A DNA stretch of 64,000 bases from Parolsenella massiliensis (GCF_900143685.1 NZ_LT671675.1:905111-969110), one strand, 5' to 3'. Shown: positions 33,399-42,618, counted from the stretch's first letter. A program made the numbers and translations. The notes: generated by a model from the letters alone, not told the origin.

Positions 33399-35231
33399 GT
33401 GGGTATTCTCATAGGATGCGAACACCTGGGCCACGAGTGGCCGGGCAAGCCCGTGCTGGACGACGTCACGATCGGCGTGAACGAAGGTGACCGCATCGGC
33501 ATCGTGGGCAAGAACGGCGACGGAAAGTCCACGCTGCTCCAGCTCATCGCACACACGCTCGAGCCAGACCGGGGATCGGTCACCTGGAGGGGCGGCATCT
33601 CGGTAGGCATGCTCGGCCAGTCGGACGACCTGGATAACGACCAGCCCGTGAGCCATGAGGTCGTGGGCGACATCCCCGAGTACGAGTGGGCCTCGAACCC
33701 CGAGACGCGCCGCAACATCGCCGAGCTCATCGGCGATGTTGACTGGAACGCTAAGGTGGGCACGCTCTCCGGCGGCCAGCGCCGTCGCGTGGACCTCACG
33801 AGGCTGCTCATTGGCACCTACGACGTGCTTCTGCTCGACGAGCCCACGAACCACCTCGACATGGGTGCCATCACCTGGCTCGCCGGTCACCTTCGCCACC
33901 GCTGGCAGAGGGGTGCCGGGGCCATGCTCGTCATCACACACGACCGATGGTTCCTCGACGAGACGTGCGAGAGTATGTGGGAGGTCCACGACCGCGTGGT
34001 CGAGCCGTTCGAGGGCGGCTACTCCGCCTACATCCAGCAGCGAGCTGAGCGCGAGCGCATGGCGCAGGCCACCGAGGAGCGCCGCCAGAACATCCTTCGC
34101 AAGGAGCTGGCCTGGCTCTCCCGCGGCGCCCAGGCGCGCTCGAGCAAGCCGAAGTTCCGCATCGAGGCGGCGCGAGCCCTCGTGGCAGACGTTCCGCCCA
34201 TGAGAAACCCGCTCGAGCTCAAGCGCCTGGCCGTGAGCAGGCTCGGCAAGCAGGTCTTCGAGCTCAAGGGAGCAACCGTGGCCTATGACGGTCGCCCGGT
34301 CCTCGGTCCCCTCGACTGGCTCATCGGCCCGGGCGACCGCTACGGCATCCTCGGCGAGAACGGCGCGGGCAAGACCACGTTGCTTCGCCTCCTCGACGGA
34401 AAGCTCGCCCCCACGAGCGGGCGCGTCAAGATCGGCAAGTCGGTGAAGCTCGGCATCCTGTCGCAGCACATCGACCTTCTCGCCGACAAGCTCGACTGGC
34501 GCGTGCGAGAGCTTCTCGGCACGTACAAGAGGAGCTACGTCATCGGCGGCAAGGAGTACACGCCCACGAAGCTGCTCGAGAGTCTCGGGTTCGACAAGAA
34601 CGAGCTCGACACGCCCATCGCCGACCTCTCCGGAGGCCAGTCGAGAAGGCTCGCCCTCATGTGCGTGCTGCTCGACGAGCCAAACGTCCTCATCCTCGAT
34701 GAGCCCGGCAACGACCTGGACACCGACATGCTCGCCGTCATGGAGGACCTGCTCGACACGTGGCCGGGAACGCTGCTGCTCGTCTCGCACGACCGCTACC
34801 TCATGGAGCGCGTGACCGATGACCAGTACGCGCTCATCGACGGCCACCTTCGCCACGTCCCCGGCGGCGTCGACGAGTACCTCGGGCTCATCGGCAACCG
34901 CCATGGCGACGGCAACGTCTCGGGCAAGGGCCCGGCTCCCAAGGCACCCGTCACCGGGTCTGCGCAAAGCGCACCAGCCTCGGCCCAGGCCTCCAAGTCT
35001 GGCCTCTCGAGCTCGGAGGAGTGGCGCCTGAAGAAGCAGGTCGCGAGCCTCGAGCGCAAGATGGAGACGCAGCGCGGCCGCATCGAGGAGCTCGAGCTTG
35101 CCATGACCAAGGTCGACCAGACAGACTACGTGGCGCTCGAGAAGGCCCAGGCAGACGTCGACGCCGCAAAGCAGGCACTCGATGAACTCGAGGCCGAGTG
35201 GCTTGAGCTCGAGGAGACCCTCGAGGGGTAA
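33399..35231 (+). CDS. ABC-F family ATPase, Uup-like
   Basis: 610 residues, two ABC cassettes and a C-terminal coiled coil. Cassette 1: [39 protein letters not shown]. Cassette 2: [37 protein letters not shown]. The N-D instead of N-H in the second Walker B is typical of Uup. Residues 505-610 begin with a Pro/Ala-rich spacer (about 508-535), then a coiled-coil hairpin, like the DNA-binding tail of Uup. Uup has been linked to ribosome function and transposon excision. The GTG at 33399 has AAGGAATC upstream. Distinct from the ABC-F protein at 16290. Confidence 0.9.
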   Translation: MGILIGCEHLGHEWPGKPVLDDVTIGVNEGDRIGIVGKNGDGKSTLLQLIAHTLEPDRGSVTWRGGISVGMLGQSDDLDNDQPVSHEVVGDIPEYEWASNPETRRNIAELIGDVDWNAKVGTLSGGQRRRVDLTRLLIGTYDVLLLDEPTNHLDMGAITWLAGHLRHRWQRGAGAMLVITHDRWFLDETCESMWEVHDRVVEPFEGGYSAYIQQRAERERMAQATEERRQNILRKELAWLSRGAQARSSKPKFRIEAARALVADVPPMRNPLELKRLAVSRLGKQVFELKGATVAYDGRPVLGPLDWLIGPGDRYGILGENGAGKTTLLRLLDGKLAPTSGRVKIGKSVKLGILSQHIDLLADKLDWRVRELLGTYKRSYVIGGKEYTPTKLLESLGFDKNELDTPIADLSGGQSRRLALMCVLLDEPNVLILDEPGNDLDTDMLAVMEDLLDTWPGTLLLVSHDRYLMERVTDDQYALIDGHLRHVPGGVDEYLGLIGNRHGDGNVSGKGPAPKAPVTGSAQSAPASAQASKSGLSSSEEWRLKKQVASLERKMETQRGRIEELELAMTKVDQTDYVALEKAQADVDAAKQALDELEAEWLELEETLEG

Positions 35232-35259
35232 GACAGAGAAGGAAAAGATCCACGAAGGC

Positions 35260-35429
35260 ATGAACTACCTCGTTCTTCTGGGCATCGCGATCGTGATTGT
35301 GGGCTTTGCCCTCAAGCTTGACTCGATCCTCATCATCACCGTGGCCTCATGCCCATGACCATCGGCGCCATCGAGGCCATCGTGGCCTGCAAGGAAGACA
35401 TCAAGGGTAACCTTGGCACCACGCACTAG
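35260..35429 (+). pseudogene. Remnant of a membrane protein gene, possibly DUF969-like
   Basis: An ATG at 35260 after AAGGAAAAGATC opens MNYLVLLGIAIVIVGFALKL, continuing DSILIITVAS before a stop at 35356. This hydrophobic run looks like the N-terminus of DUF969 permease subunits (5-oxoproline transporter type). In the next frame PMTIGAIEAIVACKEDIKGN runs to TAG at 35427-35429 and reads like a C-terminus. Both pieces use G/C-ending codons. The simplest reading is a transporter gene that lost its centre by deletion with a frameshift. The family match is from memory of the N-terminal pattern and is tentative. Confidence 0.5.
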
Positions 35430-35484
35430 AGAAGACGCAGGGCGGGTCGATGCCTCGGCTTGCCTTAAGAGAAAGGAGAGACCC

Positions 35485-36429
35485 ATGGGTGCAATCTGCA
35501 GGGTCATGGCGGACTCCACGTGTGACTTCACGCCAGAGATGGCGCGCGAGCTCGATGTGAAGATCCTTCCGTTTCACTACGTCGAGGCAGGCAAGCCCGA
35601 CGGCGGCCTGTCCGGGGACGACGACCTGTTCCAGTCCAGGTCTGCCCACGAGTTCTACGACGCCATTCGCCACGGTGCCATGCCCATGACGTCGCAGCCC
35701 TCCCAGCTTGAGTATGACGAGGCCTTCCAGCAGGCCTACGAGAGCGGCGTGCCCACGGTCCTGTTCTGCATCTCGAGCGGACTTTCCGGCGGCTACGAGG
35801 GAGCCTGCACGTCTCTGGAGCGCCTGAAGGAGGAGCACCCCGGCGAGGAGATCAGGATCTACGTCGTCGACGCGCTCGTGGCCTCAACGCCCCTCACGCT
35901 GCTCGTCCAGGAGGCTTGCCGCAAGAGGGACGAGGGCCTCAACGCCGAGCAGCTCGTTGCCTGGGCCGAGGAGGCGCGCTACAACCTGCACACGATCTTC
36001 ATGGTCGACAACCTCGACGCACTGCACCGTGGCGGCCGCCTGCCCAAGGGAGTTGCCGTCATCGGTGACGCCCTCGACGTGAAGGCGCTGCTGCACTTCA
36101 ACCTCGACGGAACCCTCGGCATTCGCGGCGTGGCGCGCGGTCGCAAGAAGGGCCTGCGTAAGATCGTCGACTTCTTCGAGAAGACGCGCGAGCTCGAGCC
36201 CTACGGGCATGTTGCCTGCGTGGGCGACGCAGACGCCCCCGAGGACGGCTATGCCATCGCCTCCGAGCTCCACGAGTTCGACCCCGAACTCGACATCACC
36301 AGGCCCACGATCGGTCCAACCATCGGCTCCCACGTGGGGCCCGGCATGGTCTCATGCTGCTTCTGGGGCAAGGACAGGCGCACCGACAAGCAGATCACCC
36401 GCGTGAAGGGCGTACGCTCGGCAAAGTAG
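35485..36429 (+). CDS. DegV family protein (fatty-acid binding)
   Basis: 314 residues. ICRVMADSTCDFTPEMAREL starts the DegV fold, MTSQPSQLEYDEAFQQAYE lines the lipid pocket, and CISSGLSGGYEGA plus VDNLDALHRGGRLPKG are hallmark strands. In Firmicutes the related FakB proteins hand fatty acids to the kinase FakA; no fakA-like gene is seen here. The ATG at 35485 has AAAGGAGAG upstream. A perfect inverted repeat lies 34 bases after the stop. Confidence 0.92.
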   Translation: MGAICRVMADSTCDFTPEMARELDVKILPFHYVEAGKPDGGLSGDDDLFQSRSAHEFYDAIRHGAMPMTSQPSQLEYDEAFQQAYESGVPTVLFCISSGLSGGYEGACTSLERLKEEHPGEEIRIYVVDALVASTPLTLLVQEACRKRDEGLNAEQLVAWAEEARYNLHTIFMVDNLDALHRGGRLPKGVAVIGDALDVKALLHFNLDGTLGIRGVARGRKKGLRKIVDFFEKTRELEPYGHVACVGDADAPEDGYAIASELHEFDPELDITRPTIGPTIGSHVGPGMVSCCFWGKDRRTDKQITRVKGVRSAK

Positions 36430-36462
36430 CCGCTGGTCCCAGGCGGGGCGGTGATCTAACCG

Positions 36463-36493
36463 GGACAAATTTCAAATTGATTGAAATTTGTCC
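36463..36493 (+). repeat. Perfect 13-base inverted repeat
   Basis: GGACAAATTTCAA (36463-36475) and TTGAAATTTGTCC (36481-36493) flank the loop ATTGA. It is A/T-rich in an otherwise GC-rich region and ends at the base before the -35 of the tRNA-Pro promoter. It has no T tract, so an operator or a rho-dependent 3' end of degV are the main options. Confidence 0.6.
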
Positions 36494-36522
36494 TTGCACA
36501 GCCTGGGACTAGCTGTTATTCT
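36494..36522 (+). promoter_or_regulatory. Promoter of tRNA-Pro
   Basis: TTGCAC (36494-36499), a 17-base spacer and TATTCT (36517-36522). The predicted start is near 36529, about 19 bases before the tRNA. Confidence 0.65.
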
Positions 36523-36547
36523 CTTTTCTGCTGCGAGTGAGCGGCAA

Positions 36548-36624
<77 letters not shown>

Positions 36625-36633
36625 GAACTTGAG

Positions 36634-36662
36634 GAGCCTGGGGTTTACCCCAGGCTCTTTTG
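36634..36662 (+). terminator. Terminator after tRNA-Pro
   Basis: GAGCCTGGGG-TTTA-CCCCAGGCTC, a perfect 10-base stem, followed by TTTT. Confidence 0.88.
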
Positions 36663-36692
36663 CTATCGAGCCAACGTGAGGAGAGGGCGCCG

Positions 36693-38414
36693 ATGCTCAG
36701 GCTCGCAAGGTACCTCAAGGGATATGGCAAGGAATGCGCCCTGGCCCCGTTGTTCAAGTGTCTCGAGGCGGCGTTTCAGATTCTCGTCCCGCTCGTCATG
36801 GCCAGCGTCGTTGACGACGGCATCGCAAACGCCAACAAGGCCCACATCGCGATTTGCGCGGCCATTCTCGTGGCCATGGGGGTCGTTGGCTGGGTCTGCG
36901 CCGCCACGGCCCAGTACTTCTCGGCCAAGCTCGGCGCGGGCTTTGGCACGGCCCTCAGGGATGACCTGTTTGCCCACGTCATGAGCCTCTCCCGCCAGGA
37001 CGTAGACGAGCTCGGCGCCTCAACGCTCATGACGAGGCTCACGAACGACACGAACCAGGTGCAGGACGGCGTGAACCTCTTCTTCAGGCTCGTTCTTCGC
37101 TGCCCCATCGCGATTCTCGGGTCCATTGGCGCGGCCTGGCTCGTCGATGGGGGAGAGGGCGTGCTGTTCGTCATCGTCTCGGCCATCGTCTTTCTGCTCG
37201 TCTGGCTCGTCATGCGCGTGGCGGTGAAAGGATATAGGGCCGTCCAGCACGGACTCGACGGCACCCTGCTCTCTACCAAGGAGCAGCTCGAGGGCGTCCG
37301 CGTGCTTCGCGCCTTTGGCCGCGAGCAGGACGAGCGTGACGAATTCAAAGGAAAGCTCGATGACCTGTGGGGTCGCCAGGTCCATGTGGGTGACGTCGCC
37401 GCATTCCTGAACCCGCTCACCTATGCCACCGTGAACCTTGGCCTCGTCGCCGTGCTCTATGCGGGAGGCGTGTCCATCGAGCTTGGCTCCATGACCCAGG
37501 GTGCGCTCGTGGCCATCGTGAACTACATGAGCCAGATGCTCGTGGAGCTTCTCAAGCTCGCAAACCTCGTGAACACCCTCTCCAAGGCCGAGGCGTGCGC
37601 CAAGCGCGTGAACGAGGTCTTCGACCGCACGCCCGCGATGGCAGACGGCACGCTTGACGCCCGGGGCCTGCCCGGCTCCATAGAGCTAAGGAACGTCACC
37701 TTTGCCTATCCCGGCGCCTCGGCACCCGCGCTCGCGGACGTGAGCCTGTCCGTGGCGCCTGGCGAGGTGCTGGGCGTCATCGGGGGAACGGGCTCGGGTA
37801 AGTCCACGCTCGCAAGCCTCCTCATGCGCTTCTACGACCCAACCGAGGGCATCGTGGCGCTCGGCGGCCACGACGTGCGCGAGCTTACCCTCACATCGCT
37901 CCATAGGCTCGTGGCACTCGTTGACCAAAGCTCCACGCTGTTCGCGGGCACGGTCGAGTCCAACCTGAGGCTCGCAAACGAGAATGCCCCCGCGGAGCAG
38001 CTGGCAAGCTGCATCGAGATCGCCCAGGCGCAGGACGTCGTTGCCGCAAAGGGAGGGCTCGAGGGAACCATCGAGCAGCTGGGCAGAAACCTCTCCGGCG
38101 GCCAGCGGCAGAGGCTCTCGATCGCTCGTACCCTCGCCAGGGCGCCTCGGATCCTCATCCTGGACGACGCGAGCTCGGCGCTTGACCTCGCGACGGATGC
38201 CCGGCTTCGCCACGCCCTTGCCACGAGGTGCCCGGGCGTCACGCAGGTGGTCATCTCCCAGCGCGTCTCGGCCATACGCCATGCAGACAAGATCGTCGTC
38301 CTCGAGGCCGGGCACGTCGCGGGAATCGGCACCCATGCAGAGCTCATGAGGACGTGCGCCGTGTACCAGGAGATCTGCGACTCCCAGCTCGAGAAGGAGG
38401 CCAGCCATGAGTAA
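36693..38414 (+). CDS. Heterodimeric ABC exporter subunit 1 (degenerate site)
   Basis: 573 residues: six membrane segments (1-300) and an ATPase domain. Walker A is GGTGSGKST and the signature LSGGQRQR is normal. Walker B is ILILDDASS with Asp in place of the catalytic Glu, and the H-loop is ISQRVS with Gln in place of His. These changes mark the subunit that carries the non-hydrolysing site in heterodimeric exporters of the TM287/288 type. Substrate unknown; drugs, peptides or lipids are possible. The ATG at 36693 follows GAGGAGAGG. It overlaps subunit 2 by 8 bases. Confidence 0.92.
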   Translation: MLRLARYLKGYGKECALAPLFKCLEAAFQILVPLVMASVVDDGIANANKAHIAICAAILVAMGVVGWVCAATAQYFSAKLGAGFGTALRDDLFAHVMSLSRQDVDELGASTLMTRLTNDTNQVQDGVNLFFRLVLRCPIAILGSIGAAWLVDGGEGVLFVIVSAIVFLLVWLVMRVAVKGYRAVQHGLDGTLLSTKEQLEGVRVLRAFGREQDERDEFKGKLDDLWGRQVHVGDVAAFLNPLTYATVNLGLVAVLYAGGVSIELGSMTQGALVAIVNYMSQMLVELLKLANLVNTLSKAEACAKRVNEVFDRTPAMADGTLDARGLPGSIELRNVTFAYPGASAPALADVSLSVAPGEVLGVIGGTGSGKSTLASLLMRFYDPTEGIVALGGHDVRELTLTSLHRLVALVDQSSTLFAGTVESNLRLANENAPAEQLASCIEIAQAQDVVAAKGGLEGTIEQLGRNLSGGQRQRLSIARTLARAPRILILDDASSALDLATDARLRHALATRCPGVTQVVISQRVSAIRHADKIVVLEAGHVAGIGTHAELMRTCAVYQEICDSQLEKEASHE

Positions 38415-40164
38415 GGCGGGAAACGTGGCCGCGGTCCCCACGGGCACGGTCTTAAGAACCATTCGCCAGCTCTCACCCCACGTACCTGCGCTTGTCGCGT
38501 CCCTGGCAATCGCCGCGGTCGTCGTGGTCTCAACGCTTCTCGTCCCGGTCTATTCGGGACAGGCGGTGGACTGCGCCCTCTCGGCGGGCCACGTCGACAC
38601 CTCAGGGCTCCTGAGGGCGCTGCGGTCACTCGCCGTGGCCATCCTGGCCACGGCTGTGTCCCAGTGGCTCCTCACGGCGCTCACGAACAGGATCGCGAAC
38701 AGCATCGTGCGGGAGATGCGCGCCCAGGCGTTCGACAAGCTGCAGGTCCTGCCCGTCTCCTACATCGACTCCCACCGTCACGGTGACATCGTGAACCGCG
38801 TCGTCACCGACATCGACCAGTTCTCCAACGGCCTCACGCTCACGTTCCAGCAGCTGTTCAGCGGCGTGCTCACGATCGTCCTCACGCTCGTCTTCATGTT
38901 CAGGCTCAACGCCGTCGTGACGCTCGTCGTGGTTCTCGTGACGCCCGTTTCCATCTTCGCGGCCAAGTTCATCGCCACGAGGGGCTTCACCTACTTCCAC
39001 GAGCAGTCGGTGCGCAGGGGAGAGCTCACCGGAATCGTGGAGGAGTACGTTGGCGGCATGGGCGTGCTCGAGGCCTTCGACGCGCAGCCACAGGCCATCG
39101 CCAGATTTCGCGAGGCGGACAAGAGCCTGGGAAACGCGAGCTTCAAAGCCGTGTTCTACTCGTCGCTCGTCAACCCCACCACGCGCTTCGTGAACGCCCT
39201 CGTCTATGCCGGAGTCGGGATCTTCGGGGCGCTCGCCGCCATCGACGGCACGCTCACGGTAGGCGGACTCACGGCGTTTCTCAGTTACGCAAACCAGTAC
39301 ACGAAGCCCTTCAACGACATCTCGGAGGTCGTCACCGAGCTCCAGAACTCGTTTGCCTGCGCAGCACGGCTCTTCGAGCTGCTCGACGAGCCCGAGCAGG
39401 AGCCCGACGCGCCCGATGCCGTCGAGCTGGCGTCCGTCTCGGGCGCGGTGACCCTCGACGACGTGTGCTTCTCGTACGTGAAGGATCATCCCCTCATCGA
39501 GCACTTCTCGCTTGACGTGAGGCCAGGCATGAGGGTGGCCATCGTGGGCCCCACGGGCTGCGGCAAGACGACCATCATCAACCTCCTCATGCGCTTCTAC
39601 GACGTAGACTCGGGATCCATCAAGGTGGACGGTCACGACATTCGAGCGGTCACGAGGAAGAGCCTTCGCCGGTCCTACGGCATGGTCCTTCAGGACACGT
39701 GGGTGAAAAGCGCCACCGTGCGCGAGAACCTCATGCTCGGGTGCCCAGACGCCACGGACGAGCAGGTACGAAATGCCGCGAAAGACGCGTTCGCAGACGA
39801 CTTCATCGAGCGGCTGCCCAAGGGCTATGACACGCGCCTGGGAGGGGAGGACGCCTCGATCTCTGCCGGGCAGCGGCAGCTGCTGTGCATTGCCCGCGCC
39901 ATGCTCGCAGACGCCCCCATGCTCATCCTCGACGAGGCCACCTCGAACATCGACACCAGAACCGAGGCCAAGGTACAGGCCGCGTTCGAGCGCCTCATGG
40001 AGGGGCGCACGAGCTTCGTCGTGGCGCACAGGCTCTCGACCATCGTGGGCGCCGACCTCATCGTTGCCATGAGGGACGGCCACATCGTTGAGACGGGCAC
40101 GCACGAGGAGCTGCTTGCCAAGGGCGGGTTCTATGCGAGCCTCTACGAGAGCCAGTTCAGCTAA
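38407..40164 (+). CDS. Heterodimeric ABC exporter subunit 2 (active site subunit)
   Basis: 585 residues with the same six-segment plus ATPase layout as its partner. Walker A is GPTGCGKTT, Walker B ILDEATSNID keeps the catalytic Glu, and the H-loop VAHRLST keeps His. The signature is ISAGQRQL instead of LSGGQ. The degenerate signature of this subunit pairs with the degenerate Walker B of subunit 1, exactly as expected for one active and one inactive composite site. The ATG overlaps the end of subunit 1, giving equal translation. Confidence 0.93.
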   Translation: MSKAGNVAAVPTGTVLRTIRQLSPHVPALVASLAIAAVVVVSTLLVPVYSGQAVDCALSAGHVDTSGLLRALRSLAVAILATAVSQWLLTALTNRIANSIVREMRAQAFDKLQVLPVSYIDSHRHGDIVNRVVTDIDQFSNGLTLTFQQLFSGVLTIVLTLVFMFRLNAVVTLVVVLVTPVSIFAAKFIATRGFTYFHEQSVRRGELTGIVEEYVGGMGVLEAFDAQPQAIARFREADKSLGNASFKAVFYSSLVNPTTRFVNALVYAGVGIFGALAAIDGTLTVGGLTAFLSYANQYTKPFNDISEVVTELQNSFACAARLFELLDEPEQEPDAPDAVELASVSGAVTLDDVCFSYVKDHPLIEHFSLDVRPGMRVAIVGPTGCGKTTIINLLMRFYDVDSGSIKVDGHDIRAVTRKSLRRSYGMVLQDTWVKSATVRENLMLGCPDATDEQVRNAAKDAFADDFIERLPKGYDTRLGGEDASISAGQRQLLCIARAMLADAPMLILDEATSNIDTRTEAKVQAAFERLMEGRTSFVVAHRLSTIVGADLIVAMRDGHIVETGTHEELLAKGGFYASLYESQFS

Positions 40165-40305
40165 CGATGGCACAGGGCCGCTTCCGAACGCTTTTGTAAC
40201 CCGTGCTCGACACTCGCAAGCCAAAGGTAGGGGAGGTCCCCCATTGGGGTATCATCCCTTAAGCACGTGCGCCGAGCCGGCGCCCACGCACACCGAGGAG
40301 CAGCA

Positions 40306-41004
40306 TTGACGTTCAACGAATGGCTAGAGAAAAAGGTAAGTCAAGGCTTTGAGCCCGACACGAGCGCACCCGTGGGAAGCTCGGACAACCCGTCGAGCAA
40401 GATCCTCACGGTCGCGAACGCCTTCACCGTCATGCGCATGCTCCTGACCTGCGTCTTTCTCGTGCTCTTCGTCATGGACGTGTACCGCCCGCTTGCCATC
40501 GCCACCTATGCCATCGCAGCCTGCACGGACTGGGCGGATGGCCAGATCGCTCGCCGCACGCAGACGGTCAGCTGGTTTGGCAAGCTCCTCGACCCCGTCT
40601 GCGACCGCTTCCTGCTGTTCACGGGCGTGCTCGGCCTTGTCATCGTGGGCGAGCTGCCCATATGGGTGGCCATCCTCGTCATTGCCAGGGACTGCTACCT
40701 CGCGGTTGGCGCGCTTATCGTGAGAAGGTATCGCGAGAGGCCCGTGGACGTCGTCTACATCGGAAAGATCACGACAGCATTGCTCATGTTCGGTTTCTGT
40801 GACCTGCTTCTGGGCCTTCCCGTCATCGATGGCCTGGGCATTTGTAACGTCTCCTGGCTCCCTGGCCTTAACTCCGTGGGTGGGCCTGTGGGCCTGCTGT
40901 TCGTCTACGCCGGCTGCGTGATGTCGGTCATCACGGCGATCGTGTACACCACGGAGGGCGCCGCCATCGTCAGGGAGTCCATCAGAAGGAGAAGTCGCGC
41001 CTAA
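40306..41004 (+). CDS. CDP-alcohol phosphatidyltransferase (PgsA-like)
   Basis: 232 residues, about five membrane segments after a hydrophilic N-terminus of 35 residues. The family motif D-x2-D-G-x2-A-R-x8-G-x3-D-x3-D is complete in DWADGQIARRTQTVSWFGKL followed by LDPVCDR. It joins CDP-diacylglycerol to an alcohol, probably glycerol phosphate, but cardiolipin or phosphatidylinositol-type products cannot be excluded. A second family member is fused to CinA at 59146. The TTG at 40306 has GAGGAG six bases upstream. The carboxypeptidase gene follows after 1 base. Confidence 0.88.
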   Translation: MTFNEWLEKKVSQGFEPDTSAPVGSSDNPSSKILTVANAFTVMRMLLTCVFLVLFVMDVYRPLAIATYAIAACTDWADGQIARRTQTVSWFGKLLDPVCDRFLLFTGVLGLVIVGELPIWVAILVIARDCYLAVGALIVRRYRERPVDVVYIGKITTALLMFGFCDLLLGLPVIDGLGICNVSWLPGLNSVGGPVGLLFVYAGCVMSVITAIVYTTEGAAIVRESIRRRSRA

Positions 41005-41005
41005 C

Positions 41006-42172
41006 ATGAGAGCTCGCAATTCACGGCTTTTCTGCCTCACGCTTGTCTTTCTTCTTGCCTTTTCCTTCTCGATAGTTGCGGCCAGCCCGCGAGCCCAGGC
41101 AAAGACCTCTGAACCCACGCTAAGCGAGGCGCAGGCCGCCATCGTCGTTGACTCAACGGGCAGCGTTCTGTACGAGAAGAACCCTGACGATGAGATCAAC
41201 ATGGCCTCGGTCACGAAGGTCATGACGGCTGTCGTCGCGCTCGAGAGCGGAACGCCGCTCGACAAGGTGTGCACGCTCTCCAAGCCCGAGCTTGCCGAGA
41301 ACGCCATGGTTGCGGGCTATGAGGCCGGGAGCACCTCGACCTTCGAGGACCTGCTCCACGTTATGCTCGTCTACTCCGCAAACGACGCCGCCTATGAGGT
41401 TGCCGTCGCCGTGGCGGGCTCTGAGGACTCCTTTGTCCAGATGATGAACGACAAGGCCGCCGAGCTGGGGATGGACCACACGCACTTCGAGAATCCCCAC
41501 GGCCTGGACGCGGACGGCCACCACTCAACCGTCCACGACCTCGCGATTCTGGCGCGTTACGCCATGACGACCCAGCCATTCATCGCCGACACCGTTCGCA
41601 TGACTTCCACGACGGTCAACGTCAACGGCGCCCAGGAGACGTTCCCAACGGTAGATCACTTGCTCGGCGAGTACGACGGGCTCATCGGCATTAAGACGGG
41701 AGCGGGAAACAACGTCACGGCGTTCATGGGCTGCGCACGTCGCCACGGGACCACGCTCTACACCGTGGTCCTGGGCTGCACGACGCGCGAGGGGCGCTTC
41801 ACCGACACCGAGTCCCTGCTTGACTGGGCGTTCGACACGTACGACTCCTACACGCTCGCGAGCCCCAAGACCGTTGTGGCAACGCGTCCCTTTGCCTATG
41901 ACCTGGCGCTGAGCTGTTCGGTCGCAGCCCAGGCCACCACGACGGGGCTCGTCTGGCCCGACGCCGGACCCACGACCTACGTGAGGACCATGTCCTTCGC
42001 GGGTCAGCTCTTGGCTCCCGGAGAGACCGCCGGCGTGTGCAGCTGGACTCAGGCGGGACGCAGGGTTGGTACCTGCACGTACGTCTCGACGGGTGACCTC
42101 GCCTTTGCCCGGAGCGGCTTTGGTCTCGTCGACGAGCTTGATCCCGTCCTCAAGTCGGCAGACGCAGCATAG
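41006..42172 (+). CDS. dacA: D-alanyl-D-alanine carboxypeptidase (PBP5-like)
   Basis: 388 residues. A signal peptide (about 1-32, hydrophobic core LFCLTLVFLLAFSFS and an AQA cleavage site) leads to the S11 peptidase domain. The active-site set is S68-V-T-K71, S124-A-N126 and K230-T-G232. A C-terminal beta-rich domain of about 110 residues follows, but no clear amphipathic membrane anchor is seen at the end, so the protein may be released or held differently from E. coli PBP5. It trims the fifth D-Ala from peptidoglycan stem peptides. It is coupled to the phosphatidyltransferase upstream. Confidence 0.92.
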   Translation: MRARNSRLFCLTLVFLLAFSFSIVAASPRAQAKTSEPTLSEAQAAIVVDSTGSVLYEKNPDDEINMASVTKVMTAVVALESGTPLDKVCTLSKPELAENAMVAGYEAGSTSTFEDLLHVMLVYSANDAAYEVAVAVAGSEDSFVQMMNDKAAELGMDHTHFENPHGLDADGHHSTVHDLAILARYAMTTQPFIADTVRMTSTTVNVNGAQETFPTVDHLLGEYDGLIGIKTGAGNNVTAFMGCARRHGTTLYTVVLGCTTREGRFTDTESLLDWAFDTYDSYTLASPKTVVATRPFAYDLALSCSVAAQATTTGLVWPDAGPTTYVRTMSFAGQLLAPGETAGVCSWTQAGRRVGTCTYVSTGDLAFARSGFGLVDELDPVLKSADAA

Positions 42173-42190
42173 CCAGCGAAAGGGATTCCC

Positions 42191-42565
42191 ATGTATGCCA
42201 TCTCAGCCAGCAAGGCCCCTCGCACGTCGCTTCCATTCTCGGAGGGCACGAGCGCGGCTCGCTATGTCTTCGTGTCGGCCCAGCCTCCCGTGGACGCAAG
42301 GACAGGCGGGCTCGTGGAGGGCTCGCTCGGGGACAAGGCGTCTTGCTGCATCGACAACATCGAGGCCATCCTCTCCGAGCTTGAGCTCACGCTCGCCGAG
42401 GTCACCAAGGTGAGCATCATGCTGGCAGGCACTTGTGACTTCTCGGCCGTCGACGCCGTATGCGAGCAAAGGTTCCCGAGCCCCATGCCCGCCTGCACGC
42501 GCATGCAGGTTGTCTCGCTGCCTCTTGGGGCGAGCGTCGCCATCGAGGCCATTGCCTGCCGTTAG
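42191..42565 (+). CDS. Rid family (YjgF/YER057c) protein with the catalytic Arg replaced
   Basis: 124 residues, the normal size for the trimeric Rid fold. RYVFVSAQPPVDARTGGLVEG and the C-terminal LPLGASVAIEAIA are typical. True RidA imine deaminases have Arg in the P-A-R-S strand (Arg105 in E. coli); here the strand is MPACTRMQV, with Cys102 at that place. It therefore probably belongs to one of the Rid subgroups without deaminase activity. The ATG at 42191 follows AAAGGG. It lies alone between dacA and the FHA gene. Confidence 0.85.
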   Translation: MYAISASKAPRTSLPFSEGTSAARYVFVSAQPPVDARTGGLVEGSLGDKASCCIDNIEAILSELELTLAEVTKVSIMLAGTCDFSAVDAVCEQRFPSPMPACTRMQVVSLPLGASVAIEAIACR

Positions 42566-42618
42566 CACCCAAGAGCGCTACAATTGAGGCTCAGACGGTC
42601 TACCAAGAGAGGGAACAC

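Noticed and set aside
32502-35261. A 919-codon minus-strand frame opposite nfo and the Uup-like gene
   Set aside because: Antisense shadow of two clear genes; no ribosome site and no recognisable domain.
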